Shown one piece after another: positions 1 through 8,117 of a stretch of 56,557 nucleotides of DNA; position 1 is the stretch's first letter, and each line of letters begins with the position of its first letter. The translations under genes were made by a program, and so were the position numbers. Origin of the DNA: Planctomycetales bacterium (GTDB lineage Bacteria; Planctomycetota; Planctomycetia; Pirellulales; Pirellulaceae); the NCBI GenBank assembly GCA_020426845.1, contig JAGQPF010000166.1:1-56557 (forward strand), read 5' to 3'. Under the pieces are notes generated by a model. That model made no database searches, was not told where the DNA came from, and worked only from the letters and a program-made list of their open reading frames with translations.

Positions 1-86
1 AATCGGCCAGCCTCAATAACCCCTGAATTTCCAGGATAATCCCCTCCTGGGATCTGGCACAATCCGAATGAACAGTATCATTCTGC

Positions 87-509
87 GTGTGTCGTGCTGC
101 CTTTGCCATCCGTGACGCGCATCAAAACGGCATGATCGATACGGACACTGCCGTCGCGTATGGACTCGCTCTGACCACGTATCTCGAAGAGATTGTTTCC
201 GGCAAATTCACTTACAAGCCCAATCGAACACTTGCCAAGCACCTCCAACGGCACATCTGGCAGTGGTTCTGGTTCTTGATAGAGCCCGGCCTCGAAGCCA
301 CGAATTGGCAGGCTGAACAAGCGATGCGCCCAGGCGTCGTCAATCGAAAGGTCTGGGGCGGAAACCGCACGTGGAACGGCGCTTCCGCGCAAGATTCGGT
401 CACATCCGTTCTTCGCACCTGCGCTCAGAGAGGAAGAGAGGGATTCCACTACCTGACCCGCCTCCTCTGCTCAATCGCTCCCATTCCGCTCCCGGCCGCT
501 AAACAATGA
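87..509 (+). pseudogene. IS66-family transposase, C-terminal remnant
   Basis: About 140 residues match the end of IS66 TnpC transposases: the segment NWQAEQAMRPGVVNRKVWGG, followed by NRTWNG and a VLRTCAQRG stretch, is the conserved C-terminal block of that family. A full transposase is about 450-550 residues, so roughly three quarters is missing. The reading frame upstream meets stops at 24-26 and 69-71 and shows no earlier IS66 domain, so the truncation is inside the window and not caused by its edge. No TnpA or TnpB partner and no terminal inverted repeat can be seen. It is an inactive relic, but it marks past insertion beside the accessory-looking genes that follow. Confidence 0.85.
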
Positions 510-826
510 CCGAAATATCTGGTTGAATGACTGAGTGAGACGAAGTGAGACGGGGTGAGACGGGCACGCCGTTCTGTCGGAGTGGGCCGCACTTTGACAC
601 TCGGACGTGATATTCCGTGAGCCCAAAACCTATGAAGCGGACACGAACAATGTCCGACCGTTTAATCAAGAGCTTGCAAACGCTCGTGAGACAATTTTGG
701 TTCGCACGGGGCGCATTCCCGAACTGCGGAACTTTTCACGGCGAAGAAAGTGGTGTCAAATGCCTGCCGTCAACTTTGCCTTACTCCCGCAGCACGCAGC
801 GCCGCGGATGTCGCAAGGATGGTCGA
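510..826. other. Gene-poor stretch after the IS66 remnant, with a short direct repeat
   Basis: This stretch holds three head-to-tail copies of GTGAGACG at 10-bp spacing (535-542, 545-552, 555-562). Overlapping open frames run through 607-1017 and 617-826, but they lack recognisable domains and look less gene-like than the segment after 827. No promoter or terminator can be assigned. Confidence 0.4.
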
Positions 827-1168
827 ATGCCGCTCACAGAATGCTTTGCCGTCCATCGAGACAAATTCTTCTGGTTCCTGTTGATGGCCGGCGTTTGCAA
901 CGTTGTGCAAGTCGTACTTTTCTATCAGCCAACGATTCGTTGCACCGCTTGCCTACTGTGGCGTACGAGGCGGTATTCAAGAAAGATGACGAAGAAGATC
1001 CAGGCGCTGACTGCTGACAACCCCATTGCGGAACCTCAAACTCGCATCGCTCTGGGGTTGAAGCGGTGGTACATAAAAAACTACCGATCGCTGTGGATGC
1101 GATTCGCCTGGTTGCTTCAAGGGATTGCGTTGATAACGGCGGGAGCTGCCGGCCTTGCCTTGTTCTGA
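827..1168 (+). CDS. Small two-helix membrane protein, unknown function
   Basis: This is a predicted 113-residue protein. I chose the ATG at 827 because AAGGA (815-819) sits 7 bases upstream. The frame is open further upstream, but that extension looks non-coding. Two hydrophobic stretches are visible: FFWFLLMAGVCNVVQVVLFY near residues 17-36, and a second near residues 91-113 that ends the protein. A basic, cysteine-containing loop lies between them. No family is recognised. It ends about 145 bases before the protease gene on the same strand, so it could be the first gene of the protease/MBL locus. A non-coding interpretation remains possible because a second frame (607-1017) overlaps it. Confidence 0.4.
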   Translation: MPLTECFAVHRDKFFWFLLMAGVCNVVQVVLFYQPTIRCTACLLWRTRRYSRKMTKKIQALTADNPIAEPQTRIALGLKRWYIKNYRSLWMRFAWLLQGIALITAGAAGLALF

Positions 1169-1204
1169 GCAGTCCTGCCTGGAATGTCCAGCCAAGACTG
1201 TCTC

Positions 1205-1231
1205 AATTCTGTCGTTCTAATTCTGTCGTTC
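1205..1231 (+). promoter_or_regulatory. 13-bp direct repeat upstream of the protease gene
   Basis: AATTCTGTCGTTC occurs at 1205-1217 and again at 1219-1231, a 14-bp period with one base between copies. It lies about 80 bases before the chosen protease start and after the small membrane-protein gene. The position and exact repetition suit a regulator-binding site, but no promoter boxes are clear, so this is inference. Confidence 0.3.
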
Positions 1232-1312
1232 GGCGGCGAAAGTTGTTTCCCGAGTCCGGGAGCGGTATGTTGGCCAACGAGCGGGCAGGTTCTGGTCAAA
1301 GGGGGCGGGGCG

Positions 1313-3088
1313 ATGGCTGGCGAGGCGATGGTTCGGCAACTTGCCGAAGAGATTCAGCGCGGGCTTGCGTTTGTGCAGCGTTCGGCAGTACGGCCAGCGG
1401 TGTGGCGGGCTTTTCTGACCGCTCCTGGCGAGCAGGTGTCCGTCTTGTTGGTGCCCTATCGCGGTGTCTCCGCCGGGCAGCTTTGCTGCGAGGTGAACGA
1501 GGCGATTGGGGATTGCGGCCATCTCCCGTGGTGCGTCTACAACCAGTCGGTCGTGACGGGGCGGTTCGACTTTGAGGCGATGGTCACGCGGGTCCTGCCG
1601 CTGTCGGATTGGTGGCAGTCCAAGGTGCAGCCGCAGCTGCCTCGCCTGCTTTCAATCGCGGACGCGTCGCCCTCATCGCGGCGCGCACGGTCGCTGCTGG
1701 TCGATCTCGAGTCGCCGCGCGCGTCGGAAGGGCAGTCCGGCTTCTCATCGGAACTGCTTTGGGGGGTTCGCATGCTGGGCGTGACCAGCTGCGCGTTGGC
1801 GGGACATGCCGAGTGGCCAGGGGCGCCTGAGCTGCTTCAGGCCGCTGCGAGGGTGCTTCGCGGCGCCGCGGATCAAGGCAGCCGCGCGGAGTCGGCGCCG
1901 CTGTTTGCCGTTGCGCTGAACCGCAATCCGGTTCCCTGTCTCCAAGATTCGGTTCGCACGATCAAAGGCGACGCAGCTCGATCTGTCTTCGAAATTGACT
2001 GCGGCGGTTTAGTGTGGGCTGTGATCGACAGCGGCATTGACCTTCGACATCCTGCATTCGCGCCGGCCTCGGGCGAGCGGGAGCGAGTCTCTCGTTCATA
2101 CGACTTTACGAGGCTCGGGGAGATCCTTCAACTCGCGACATCGCCTGACGAAGAGGATCGGACGCGACTAGAGGACTTTGGATTGACGGCCAATGATGCT
2201 CGCCGGTTCGCCAAGGCGGTTCAGCGTGGAGAGGATGTGGATTGGGATCTCGTCACCGGGGCACTGAAGGTCGCGAAAGACGATGACGCCTATTTCGACT
2301 CGCTCGACCCGCACGGCACGCACGTCGGCGGAATTCTGGGCGGGCGTGGTGGAGACGCGCCGGGGGAGGCGCCCGGCGGTGTCTGTCCCGACATTCGGCT
2401 GATCGATCTGCGCGTGTTGAGAGACAAGACGGGCGATGAGGACACGGAGTTTCAGATCATCAGCGCGCTGCAGTTCATTCGTCACCTCAACCGCAACGCT
2501 GACAAGCCAGTGGTGCACGGCGTGAATCTCAGCCTCTCGCTGCCGCACTCCGTGGCGGACTACGCGTGCGGACGGACGCCGATTTGCGAGGAGTGCGACC
2601 GGCTGACGGCGAGCGGCGTGGTGGTTGTAGCAGCTGCGGGGAACTACGGATTCGACAGGACGGACGTGGCGGGCACCGCGACCACCGGCGGATATCGGGA
2701 CTTGTCCATCACGGACCCCGGCAACGCCGACTCGGTGATCACCGTCGGCGCCACGCACGGCAAGTATCCTCATCGGTATGGCGTCAGCTACTTTTCCAGC
2801 CGCGGCCCGACCGGGGATGGCCGCGCCAAGCCGGATCTCGTGGCGCCGGGCGAAAACATTCTCTGCCCCACACGGGGCGGGGCGTATGAGGTGGCGAGCG
2901 GCACCAGCATGTCGGCGCCGCACGTCTCGGGGGCCGCGGCACTGCTGATGGCGAGGCACCCTGAGCTGATCGGCGATCCTGAGCGGGTCAAGCAGGTGCT
3001 GTGTGACTGCGCGACCGACTTGAAGCGGTCGGCGGATGGGCAGGGGCGCGGTCTCATCGACGTGCTTCGCGCGATCCAGTCGATCTAA
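1313..3088 (+). CDS. S8 (subtilisin-family) serine protease with an unknown N-terminal domain, no signal peptide
   Basis: Predicted 591 residues. The start is the ATG at 1313, behind a G-rich stretch; the frame is open back to 1184, but that extension is not protein-like. The full subtilase catalytic set is present: Asp239 in VIDSGIDLRHP, His334 in HGTHVGG, oxyanion Asn444 in AAAGN and Ser532 in GTSMSAPHVSG. It should therefore be an active endopeptidase. About 190 residues before the catalytic domain match nothing I recognise, and an insert of about 85 residues separates Asp from His. There is no signal peptide, propeptide signature or transmembrane helix, so it probably acts in the cytoplasm, which is unusual for subtilases. 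It precedes a metallo-beta-lactamase-fold gene by 130 bases. A role in a defence or toxin-type locus is inference. Confidence 0.9.
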   Translation: MAGEAMVRQLAEEIQRGLAFVQRSAVRPAVWRAFLTAPGEQVSVLLVPYRGVSAGQLCCEVNEAIGDCGHLPWCVYNQSVVTGRFDFEAMVTRVLPLSDWWQSKVQPQLPRLLSIADASPSSRRARSLLVDLESPRASEGQSGFSSELLWGVRMLGVTSCALAGHAEWPGAPELLQAAARVLRGAADQGSRAESAPLFAVALNRNPVPCLQDSVRTIKGDAARSVFEIDCGGLVWAVIDSGIDLRHPAFAPASGERERVSRSYDFTRLGEILQLATSPDEEDRTRLEDFGLTANDARRFAKAVQRGEDVDWDLVTGALKVAKDDDAYFDSLDPHGTHVGGILGGRGGDAPGEAPGGVCPDIRLIDLRVLRDKTGDEDTEFQIISALQFIRHLNRNADKPVVHGVNLSLSLPHSVADYACGRTPICEECDRLTASGVVVVAAAGNYGFDRTDVAGTATTGGYRDLSITDPGNADSVITVGATHGKYPHRYGVSYFSSRGPTGDGRAKPDLVAPGENILCPTRGGAYEVASGTSMSAPHVSGAAALLMARHPELIGDPERVKQVLCDCATDLKRSADGQGRGLIDVLRAIQSI

Positions 3089-3107
3089 GCGGCCATTGAA
3101 CGTCACC

Positions 3108-3172
3108 GATCCGGCAATCGGACTGACCTTTTCCGCACCATGCAGGCTGTCTCAATTGCCGATTGGGGATCC
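3108..3172. repeat. Imperfect inverted repeat between protease and MBL genes
   Basis: GATCCGGCAATCGG (3108-3121) pairs imperfectly with CCGATTGGGGATCC (3159-3172), about 37 bases apart. It is followed directly by TTCAACAGACTTCTAGCA, which resembles the CAACAGACTGCTA motif seen at other gene ends here. There is no T-tract, so it is not a classical terminator. It may be a member of the dispersed hairpin family or an operator. Confidence 0.4.
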
Positions 3173-3218
3173 TTCAACAGACTTCTAGCAAGCACCCCGA
3201 AACACCCCGGAGGCAGAT

Positions 3219-4361
3219 ATGTTTAGTTTTGAGGCGTTGAAGGCGGACCATGGCGACGCGCTATTGGTGCATTACGGTCCCGAGGACGCACCGCGGATGC
3301 TAATTGTCGACGGCGGGCCGCCCGGGGTGTTCGGTCACGCGTTGCTGCCGAGGCTCGAGCAGATCGCGTCGTTTAAAGGAGAGCGTCCGATCTCGGCGCG
3401 GCTGGCGATGGTCAGTCACATCGACGACGACCACATCACCGGCATCAACGACTTGCTGTCGCACTTGGAGCAAGACAGCGATCCCGTAGTGGACATCGAA
3501 GGCCTTTGGCACAACTCGTTCGATGATTCAATTCGCACGGCGGAGCTGAGCATGCTGGCGGACTTGGGCGGCGTGTCGAACTCGGTTGCCGCGTCGCTCA
3601 GTCTCGACCATTTCATCCACGACATCGCCGCCGGCGTGGCCGCGGGAAAGGAGCTGCGCAATTTAGGCGAGCGTTTGGGACTGGTGATCAACGCGGGCGC
3701 CGAGTTCGTTGCGCCAACGGGCCGCCGCTTCGTGTCCGAGGGAGACCGGATAAATCTGGGGCACGCCTGCACCATGAGGGTGCTCAACCCGAGCCGCGAT
3801 CGCTTGCTGGGGCTGCAGCGAAAGTGGGATGGCGTCGCCAATCGGCTCCGCGATCTCTCGGTGGCCGAGCGGCGCCGAGTGCTGGCTCGCATTGTCGATG
3901 ACTCGCTGGCCAACATCTCCAGCATCGTCGTGCACCTGAAGCGGCAAGGCAAGACGATGTTGCTGACCGGCGACGCCCGTGGCGACCATGTCATGGACGG
4001 GCTGAGTCGCGCGGGGCTGGCGCCGAGCGGCAAGACGCACGTTGACATCCTCAAGGTGCCGCATCATGGCAGTGACCGCAACGTGAGCACCGATTTTTTC
4101 CGCAAGGTGACCGCCGACCACTACGTGTTCTCGGGCGACCGCCGAGGGACAGGGAGCAATCCCGACCGGGCGACCATTCAAATGGTGACCGAGGTTCGGG
4201 GCCGCGATCCGTACACGATGCACTTCACGACATTCGATTCAACGGTCGAGGGCTGGCTTGAGGAGGACCAAAGGAACAACTCGCGGCGATACGAGTACGT
4301 GTTTCCCGACCCGGCGGAGCATGGCATCTGGATCGATCTGCAAGAGGAACTTTGGTTTTGA
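3219..4361 (+). CDS. ComEC-like metallo-beta-lactamase-fold hydrolase
   Basis: Predicted 380 residues; GGAGG at 3209-3213 supports the start. The metal-binding motif is SHIDDDHITG, with His67, Asp69, Asp71 and His72, the HxDxDH form typical of the ComEC/Rec2-related branch. Further on come LLTGDARGDH and KVPHHGSDRN, also characteristic of that branch. ComEC itself carries a large membrane channel; this protein has no membrane segments or signal peptide, so it is a free cytoplasmic enzyme. A helical insert of about 110 residues interrupts the fold after the first motif. Related domains hydrolyse phosphodiester bonds in nucleic acids or nucleotides, but the substrate here is unknown. Its pairing with the subtilase suggests a shared job. 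Confidence 0.85.
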   Translation: MFSFEALKADHGDALLVHYGPEDAPRMLIVDGGPPGVFGHALLPRLEQIASFKGERPISARLAMVSHIDDDHITGINDLLSHLEQDSDPVVDIEGLWHNSFDDSIRTAELSMLADLGGVSNSVAASLSLDHFIHDIAAGVAAGKELRNLGERLGLVINAGAEFVAPTGRRFVSEGDRINLGHACTMRVLNPSRDRLLGLQRKWDGVANRLRDLSVAERRRVLARIVDDSLANISSIVVHLKRQGKTMLLTGDARGDHVMDGLSRAGLAPSGKTHVDILKVPHHGSDRNVSTDFFRKVTADHYVFSGDRRGTGSNPDRATIQMVTEVRGRDPYTMHFTTFDSTVEGWLEEDQRNNSRRYEYVFPDPAEHGIWIDLQEELWF

Positions 4362-4554
4362 ACGGCCTGGGTGGAGCGCCGCCGCAAGCGGCCTTCGCGA
4401 GGTCTCCAAACCCAAAACGAAGGCTTGGTCCACTACTGACGGGCGCCCCACAAACTCCGGCGGCCCAGTCGAATGCCGCATGGGTGCGCGAGTTGCTCAG
4501 ACGTTGTTTGTTGGCCTAAGCAACTGGCCAACATGACCATGCCAGAGTGAAAGT

Positions 4555-4592
4555 CCGATTCGATCCCTCGCTGACGCTTCGGGTTTCCTTGT
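4555..4592 (+). repeat. Single copy of the GATTCGATCCCTCGCT dispersed repeat
   Basis: CGATTCGATCCCTCGCTGACG is followed by CTTCGGGTTTCCTTGTGAAG. Apart from a few changes it matches the unit repeated in tandem at 22206-22354. It lies between the convergent MBL and SDR genes. Confidence 0.75.
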
Positions 4593-4637
4593 GAAGCGCG
4601 CCGGCGCCGTCACAACTATCGCGCCAAGTGACCCCTC

Positions 4638-5420
4638 CTAACTGAGCGTGTAGCCGCCGTCGATGACGAGCGCGGCGCCGGTCATGAAACGCGAGGCGTC
4701 GCTGGCGAGGTAGACGGCGAGCGGGCCGAGGTCGTCGGGCTCGCCGTAAGCGCCGACCGGAATCAGCTTCAAGATGCCCTCGATCATGTCGGGATACTCG
4801 CGTTTCCAACGCAGGTTGGCGTCGGTCATGAACGGGCCCGGACAGATCGCGTTGACCGTGATCCCGTGAGGCGCCCAGTCGACCGCCGCCGCTCGCGTCA
4901 GCTGCATCATGGCCGCCTTGGCGGTCTCGTAATGCCTGCCGCCGATGTTGCGGCCCACGACAAAGCTGTTGATCGAGGCGATGTTGATAATACGCCCGCC
5001 TTGGGCTTGTCGAACCATCGCTCCGCCTATCTCCCGCATCAGCACAAAGGCGCTGGTGAGGTTGAGGTCCATCAGCCGCCGCCACTGCTCCAGGGTCTGT
5101 TCGGCCAGCGGAATGTTCTCCGTGCGGCCGCCGACATTGTTGACGAGGATGTCGATGCGGTTGAACTCGTCGAGCGCGCGGCGCGCGAGCTCCTCGCAGG
5201 TCGTGGGGGCGGAGAGGTCGGCGGCAATCGCGGTCGCGTCGCGGCCGAGCGCGCGGATCTCGCTGGCGGTCTGCTCGAGTCGCTCGGCGTCTCGCGACAC
5301 CAGCACCACATCCGCGCCCGCATCGGCCATCGCCAAGGCCATCGATCGGCCCAGCCCCCGGCTGGCGCCCGTGATCAACAGCCGCTTGCCGTCGAGTCGA
5401 AAACGGTCCAAAATGCTCAT
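4638..5420 (-). CDS. Short-chain dehydrogenase/reductase (gluconate 5-dehydrogenase / 3-oxoacyl-ACP reductase type)
   Basis: Predicted 260 residues, typical of classical SDR enzymes. The start at 5420 is set by an AGGAG just upstream on the minus strand and by the position of the Rossmann motif. The cofactor motif TGASRGLG is at residues 17-24, NNVG at 94-97, and the catalytic set is Ser149, Tyr164 and Lys168 (YETAK). It should use NAD(H) or NADP(H) to oxidise or reduce a hydroxyl/keto group. Overall similarity in spacing suggests gluconate 5-dehydrogenase-like members, but substrate cannot be read from sequence. It is divergent from the phosphofructokinase gene with 107 bases between starts, so the two may share a control region. 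Confidence 0.9.
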   Translation of the reverse strand: MSILDRFRLDGKRLLITGASRGLGRSMALAMADAGADVVLVSRDAERLEQTASEIRALGRDATAIAADLSAPTTCEELARRALDEFNRIDILVNNVGGRTENIPLAEQTLEQWRRLMDLNLTSAFVLMREIGGAMVRQAQGGRIINIASINSFVVGRNIGGRHYETAKAAMMQLTRAAAVDWAPHGITVNAICPGPFMTDANLRWKREYPDMIEGILKLIPVGAYGEPDDLGPLAVYLASDASRFMTGAALVIDGGYTLS

Positions 5421-5527
5421 CACATCGCTCCTGTTTTTTCGGCCTTGCGCCCGGGAGGCGGCGGGACTCGGGAAATACGCTGCAACGCTGCCACAAGTTA
5501 AACGCTGCATGTGAAGGATGGAAGCCA

Positions 5528-6562
5528 ATGCGGATCGGAGTTTTCTGCAGCGGAGGCGATGCGCCGGGGATGAACGCGTGCGTTCGCGCGGTGGTTCGCA
5601 CGGGGGTTGCGCAAGGCCACGAGGTCGTGGGGATCATGAACGGCTACCAAGGACTGCTCGACCAGGAGTTCTTTGAAGATCGCTTCGCCAAAGTAGCTTC
5701 GGCGCCGGTGTCCACAAGTCAGGCGCCGTCGACGCCGCCCGCAATGACCGCGCGGAGCGTCTCCGATTGGTCCCGTCATGGCGGCGCATTTTTGGGCAGC
5801 AGTCGCAGCGAGGAGTTTCGCACGCCGGAGGGCGTCGCCAAGGCGGCGGATATTCTGCGGGCACATGGCATCGACGCGCTGATCCCGATTGGTGGCGATG
5901 GCACTTTTCGTGGAGCCGTGGCGCTGGGCTCGCAATGGGAAGGGCGAATCGTGGGATGCCCGGGCACCATCGACAACGATCTGAAGCAGACTGACTACAC
6001 GATCGGGTTCTCCACGGCCGTTTCCACGGCAGTCGACGCCTTGGACAAGATTCGCGACACGGCGGAGAGCCACGAGCGAATGTTCTTGATCGAGGTGATG
6101 GGCCGACACAGTGGCTACATCGCGGTCCACACCGCCCTGGCCGGCGCCGCCGAGGTGCTCTGTATTCCCGAGACCGACACCAATATCCCCGAGATCGTTG
6201 AACTTTTGCACAACTTGCGGAGCCGCAAGAAACGCTCCGTGATGATGATTGTCGCCGAGGGCGACGAGCGAGGTGACGCGGCCGCGATTAGCGAGCAGCT
6301 CAAGGCCGCCGGGTGCGCTTATTCGACTCGAGTGGTTGTGCTGGGCCACCTGCAACGCGGCGGCTCGCCCACGCCGGAAGATCGGCTGCTGGCGACGCAG
6401 CTCGGCGCCTGGGCCGTGGCCGCGGTGGAGGAGGGCCATACGGGCGTGATGTGCGGCCGAGACTGCGGCGCTCGTTTGCTGTCCCCGTTTGAGGAGACGT
6501 TTGACGGCCACCGGCCGATTCCACAGCCGCTGCTGCAGCTGATCGACGTCCTGGCTAAATAG
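5528..6562 (+). CDS. pfkA: 6-phosphofructokinase, ATP-dependent type
   Basis: Predicted 344 residues; AAGGA about 8 bases upstream supports the start. It phosphorylates fructose 6-phosphate to the 1,6-bisphosphate in glycolysis. GGDAPGMN is at 9-16, GGDG at 122-125, PGTIDND at 145-151 with catalytic Asp149, MGRHSG at 191-196 and GHLQRGGSP at 273-281. The residues equivalent to E. coli Gly104 and Gly124 are both Gly, as in ATP-using enzymes; PPi-dependent enzymes carry Asp and Lys there. A Ser/Thr/Pro-rich insert of about 20 residues (about 55-75) is extra relative to E. coli PfkA. This is cytoplasmic housekeeping. Confidence 0.95.
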   Translation: MRIGVFCSGGDAPGMNACVRAVVRTGVAQGHEVVGIMNGYQGLLDQEFFEDRFAKVASAPVSTSQAPSTPPAMTARSVSDWSRHGGAFLGSSRSEEFRTPEGVAKAADILRAHGIDALIPIGGDGTFRGAVALGSQWEGRIVGCPGTIDNDLKQTDYTIGFSTAVSTAVDALDKIRDTAESHERMFLIEVMGRHSGYIAVHTALAGAAEVLCIPETDTNIPEIVELLHNLRSRKKRSVMMIVAEGDERGDAAAISEQLKAAGCAYSTRVVVLGHLQRGGSPTPEDRLLATQLGAWAVAAVEEGHTGVMCGRDCGARLLSPFEETFDGHRPIPQPLLQLIDVLAK

Positions 6563-6592
6563 CAGGCGCCTGTAGCATGGCCGGCTCGTGGC

Positions 6593-6750
6593 TAGGTTGC
6601 AGGCTGTGCCACGTGCGCTCATCCTTTGATCATCACAGGCTGGCAGCGCTGGCAGACTGTGCCTCGTGCGCTCAACATCCGATCAACACAGGCTGGCAGA
6701 CTGTGCCACGTGCGCTCAACATCCGATCAACACAGGCTGGCAGCCTGGCA
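6593..6750 (+). repeat. Tandem repeat, about 44-bp unit, 3-4 degenerate copies
   Basis: The clearest unit is 6691-6734 (GGCTGGCAGACTGTGCCACG, then TGCGCTCAACATCCGATCAA, then CACA). A 53-bp copy with an extra GCTGGCAGC lies at 6638-6690, a diverged copy at about 6593-6637, and a partial copy at 6735-6750. CAGGCTGGCAGCCTG at the right end can form a hairpin. The array fills most of the space between pfkA and the convergent MFS gene. It has no unique spacers, so it is not CRISPR. Confidence 0.8.
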
Positions 6751-6758
6751 CCACGACA

Positions 6759-8117
6759 CTAACTCGCGGATGCCGCAACCGGGTCTTCGCTGTGACACGA
6801 ATCGGTCACAATAGCTTCGGTCACGACGGCCGACGCTGCTTGACCATCGTCGCTCGCAGCCTCCCGCGACATCGCCTCCGCGTAGGAAAGCACGCGAGGC
6901 GGGCGGATGGCGTAAATCGCCGCGGCAGTGCCAATCAGCGTCGCGACGACCACGAACATCGTTCCGTGGGGAGGCAGACCCGACAGCTCGGCAATCCGCA
7001 CCGACAGCCCCGCCAGTGGCTGGCCGATGAGATTGCCGACGTCGAACATCGCCAATGTCAGCGTTGTGGCCAAGCCCCGGTAGTGTAGCGGGAAGCTGAG
7101 ATTGCCGCCCGACACGACGGCGGGGAACAGCAGGGCATGAGCGACGCCCGTCAGCATCGCCGGAATCACCAGCGTCGCGGACGTGCTCACCAATAGAAAT
7201 GACATCATGCTGGCCGAGAGGAAGCACATGCCTGTCAGCACCACAGGTCGAATGCCGATCCGGTCGCTGGCGGATCGTGTCGCGATGCGCACAATCAGGG
7301 CCACGGTTGCATAGACCAGGAAGAACCGGCCGATGCCGCCGAGGCCGGCCTGGCGGACAAAGCTCCGCACGAACACGCCAGGAAGGCTCAGCCCCAGGCC
7401 CATTGCGGCGGCGACAATCAACAACGTGCCCGAGTGAAATTGGCGGATGCTCGACAGCGATGGCCAACGCCGCTCAACAGGCCGTGGAGCATGGCGAGTC
7501 GCCCACCAAGCCATCGACCAAGCCAAGCTGGCCAAACCTGCGGCCGTGTAGAACATCCGATTGATGTCCGACATTTGCGGTGAGTCGCCGAGCAGCCAAT
7601 CACTAAGCGATGGGCCAATGGCGAGCCCGACAAAGCCGCTCGTGCCGAGCATGCCCAGCAGCTCGCCCATTCGTCCCACCGGACCGGCCTGCGAGACGAA
7701 CGTCAGCGATGCCCCGAAGGCGCCGGCCAAACCCAGCATCATCATCATGCGAGCGATGTACACCGGCGGCTGCGTCACGTTGTCCAATTGCGTGTGAAAC
7801 AACACGCTGCCGATGTAAACGGCCAAGCAGGAAAGCCACATCACGCGGGGCCCGATGCGGTCCAAGCCAAACGCTTGCATCGCTCGCGACGTCAAGGCTC
7901 CCAACGTCCCGAGCCCGACGATCAGGCCGAGGTCGAACGCAGTGCCGCCGTGTAGATGGACAAAGTCGTCGTAGCGAAACGTGCAGCTCACGGCGATCAT
8001 CGTCGCCGTGTTGGCGATGTAGCAGGCCGCGAACGTCGCGTTGTAGGGACTCGAGGTCCGCTCCTCGGGCTCTTCGGCAGGCGAATTCGGCGTGACCGTC
8101 GCAGGAAAAGAGGTCAT
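6759..8117 (-). CDS. Major facilitator superfamily transporter
   Basis: Predicted 452 residues from the ATG at 8117. No clear Shine-Dalgarno is visible, and the upstream frame is open to 8495, but that extension is proline-rich and not protein-like. The sequence has about 12 hydrophobic helices in two halves. The first half carries an MFS-like acidic/basic loop (GRMGELLGMLGTSGFVGLAI); the second carries RSASDRIGIRPVVLTG, an A-motif variant between helices 8 and 9. This is an inner-membrane secondary transporter. The substrate is unknown, but the arrangement resembles drug/proton antiporters or sugar permeases. The C-terminal tail of about 40 residues is hydrophilic. It is convergent with pfkA and divergent from the octaheme cytochrome. 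Confidence 0.85.
   Translation of the reverse strand: MTSFPATVTPNSPAEEPEERTSSPYNATFAACYIANTATMIAVSCTFRYDDFVHLHGGTAFDLGLIVGLGTLGALTSRAMQAFGLDRIGPRVMWLSCLAVYIGSVLFHTQLDNVTQPPVYIARMMMMLGLAGAFGASLTFVSQAGPVGRMGELLGMLGTSGFVGLAIGPSLSDWLLGDSPQMSDINRMFYTAAGLASLAWSMAWWATRHAPRPVERRWPSLSSIRQFHSGTLLIVAAAMGLGLSLPGVFVRSFVRQAGLGGIGRFFLVYATVALIVRIATRSASDRIGIRPVVLTGMCFLSASMMSFLLVSTSATLVIPAMLTGVAHALLFPAVVSGGNLSFPLHYRGLATTLTLAMFDVGNLIGQPLAGLSVRIAELSGLPPHGTMFVVVATLIGTAAAIYAIRPPRVLSYAEAMSREAASDDGQAASAVVTEAIVTDSCHSEDPVAASAS

Noticed and set aside
87..509. Complete IS66 insertion sequence
   Set aside because: Only the last quarter of the transposase is present, with stops upstream and no TnpA, TnpB or terminal repeats.
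607..1017. Alternative 136-residue frame overlapping the small membrane protein
   Set aside because: No hydrophobic pattern, ribosome site or domain; the frame from 827 is better, though neither is certain.
5528..6562. PPi-dependent phosphofructokinase
   Set aside because: Both diagnostic positions are Gly (GGDG and PGTID), as in ATP-dependent enzymes.
6593..6750. Possible CRISPR array in the tandem repeats here, at 22206-22354 and at 51329-51560
   Set aside because: Units are contiguous with no unique spacers of constant length, and no cas genes are present.
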